Assembly: GCA_002449915.1 (NCBI GenBank)
Contig: DJXY01000067.1
Span: forward strand, 1-14,083
DNA: 14,083 nt
Origin: Oribacterium sp. UBA6992
Lineage (GTDB): Bacteria > Bacillota > Clostridia > Lachnospirales > Lachnospiraceae
Reading direction: 5' to 3'
Shown here: in pieces, positions 13,925 to 14,083 of the stretch
How the letters are laid out: each line of letters starts with the position of its first letter
Position numbering within the stretch: position 1 is the stretch's first letter
Made by a program: the position numbers and the translations under genes
Notes under the pieces: generated by a model
Database searches by the model: none
What the model was told of the DNA's origin: nothing
Seen by the model: only the letters and a program-made list of their open reading frames with translations

Positions 13925-14083
13925 TTACTTCTGATTGCTGAGCAGCTTAAATGCTTCCACTGCCTTTTTGCAGGCATCATCATAGTGCTTTACATCATCC
14001 TCACCGTAGATCTCCGTATCATTTAACAGGATGCTTGCGATGAAGTCCTTGTACTCATCTGTTGCCCATACGTCCTTTGCAAC
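13925..14083 (-). CDS. Probable solute-binding protein TctC, C-terminal end only
   Basis: An open frame runs off the right edge and ends in TAA at 13925-13927, giving the last 52 residues of a protein. The visible part is helical and charged (WATDEYKDF, then YGEDDVKHYDDACKKAV, ending LSNQK), compatible with the C-terminal helices of an extracytoplasmic binding protein. It stands directly before tctB, where TctC is expected. With no signal peptide or core domain in the window, the identification depends mainly on operon position. Confidence 0.6.
   Translation of the reverse strand, partial: VAKDVWATDEYKDFIASILLNDTEIYGEDDVKHYDDACKKAVEAFKLLSNQK

Noticed and set aside
10292..14083. Sulfoquinovose (sulfoglycolysis) cluster
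   Set aside because: An isomerase and a transporter for an anionic solute would fit, but no transaldolase, aldolase, kinase or sulfoquinovosidase is in the window, so naming the substrate would be guesswork.
1..14083. CRISPR arrays, tRNA or rRNA genes, prophage or defence genes
   Set aside because: No regularly spaced repeats, no tRNA-like cloverleaf and no rRNA-like sequence were seen; all large frames are accounted for by metabolic, transport, regulatory or IS genes.

Overview
The window looks like chromosome of a Gram-positive anaerobe of the Clostridia, most likely a gut Lachnospiraceae. The evidence is the strong AAAGGAGG-type ribosome-binding sites, the glpK / FAD-dehydrogenase / FAD-reductase / Fe-S protein gene order, ROK-type regulation, and an IS110 transposase of the type common in that group. 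The assignment is by protein style and gene order only; no search was run.

Left part (1-3650, + strand). A promoter and strong RBS precede a one-pass membrane protein with a heptad-repeat helix and a long acidic/low-complexity tail (187-948), which ends in a clear terminator. An IS110-family element follows (about 1059-2643). Its roughly 240-nt leader folds by inspection into three modules (5' hairpin, first loop module, second loop module), the layout of an IS110 bridge RNA. Parts of the two loops match the sequence at the proposed right junction. The transposase is split between two frames that meet at a GGGAAAA heptamer, followed five bases later by a stem. This is either programmed -1 frameshifting or a one-base deletion. 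A promoter and a stand-alone short-chain dehydrogenase gene (2748-3533) come next. A strong hairpin separates this gene from the convergent operon on the other strand.

Middle part (3781-10052, - strand). Read right to left: a ROK-family repressor, then glycerol kinase (glpK), a GlpA-like FAD dehydrogenase with a C-terminal [2Fe-2S] domain, a pyridine-nucleotide-type FAD oxidoreductase, and a small four-cysteine protein (DUF1667-type). Together they describe uptake-independent glycerol use: glycerol is phosphorylated, glycerol-3-phosphate is oxidised to dihydroxyacetone phosphate, and electrons pass through the two small partners. No GlpC-type subunit is present. An inverted repeat overlapping a cre-like site lies in front of glpK.

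Right part (10292-14083, - strand). A tripartite tricarboxylate transporter operon in the order tctC (only its last 52 codons are in the window), tctB, tctA, followed by an L-fucose/L-arabinose-isomerase-family protein and a terminator. The pairing suggests import and isomerisation of an acidic or otherwise anionic sugar, but the substrate is not readable from sequence.

The IS110 element is the strongest candidate for something unusual: a probable bridge RNA, guide-like matches at its right end, and a possible frameshift-controlled transposase.
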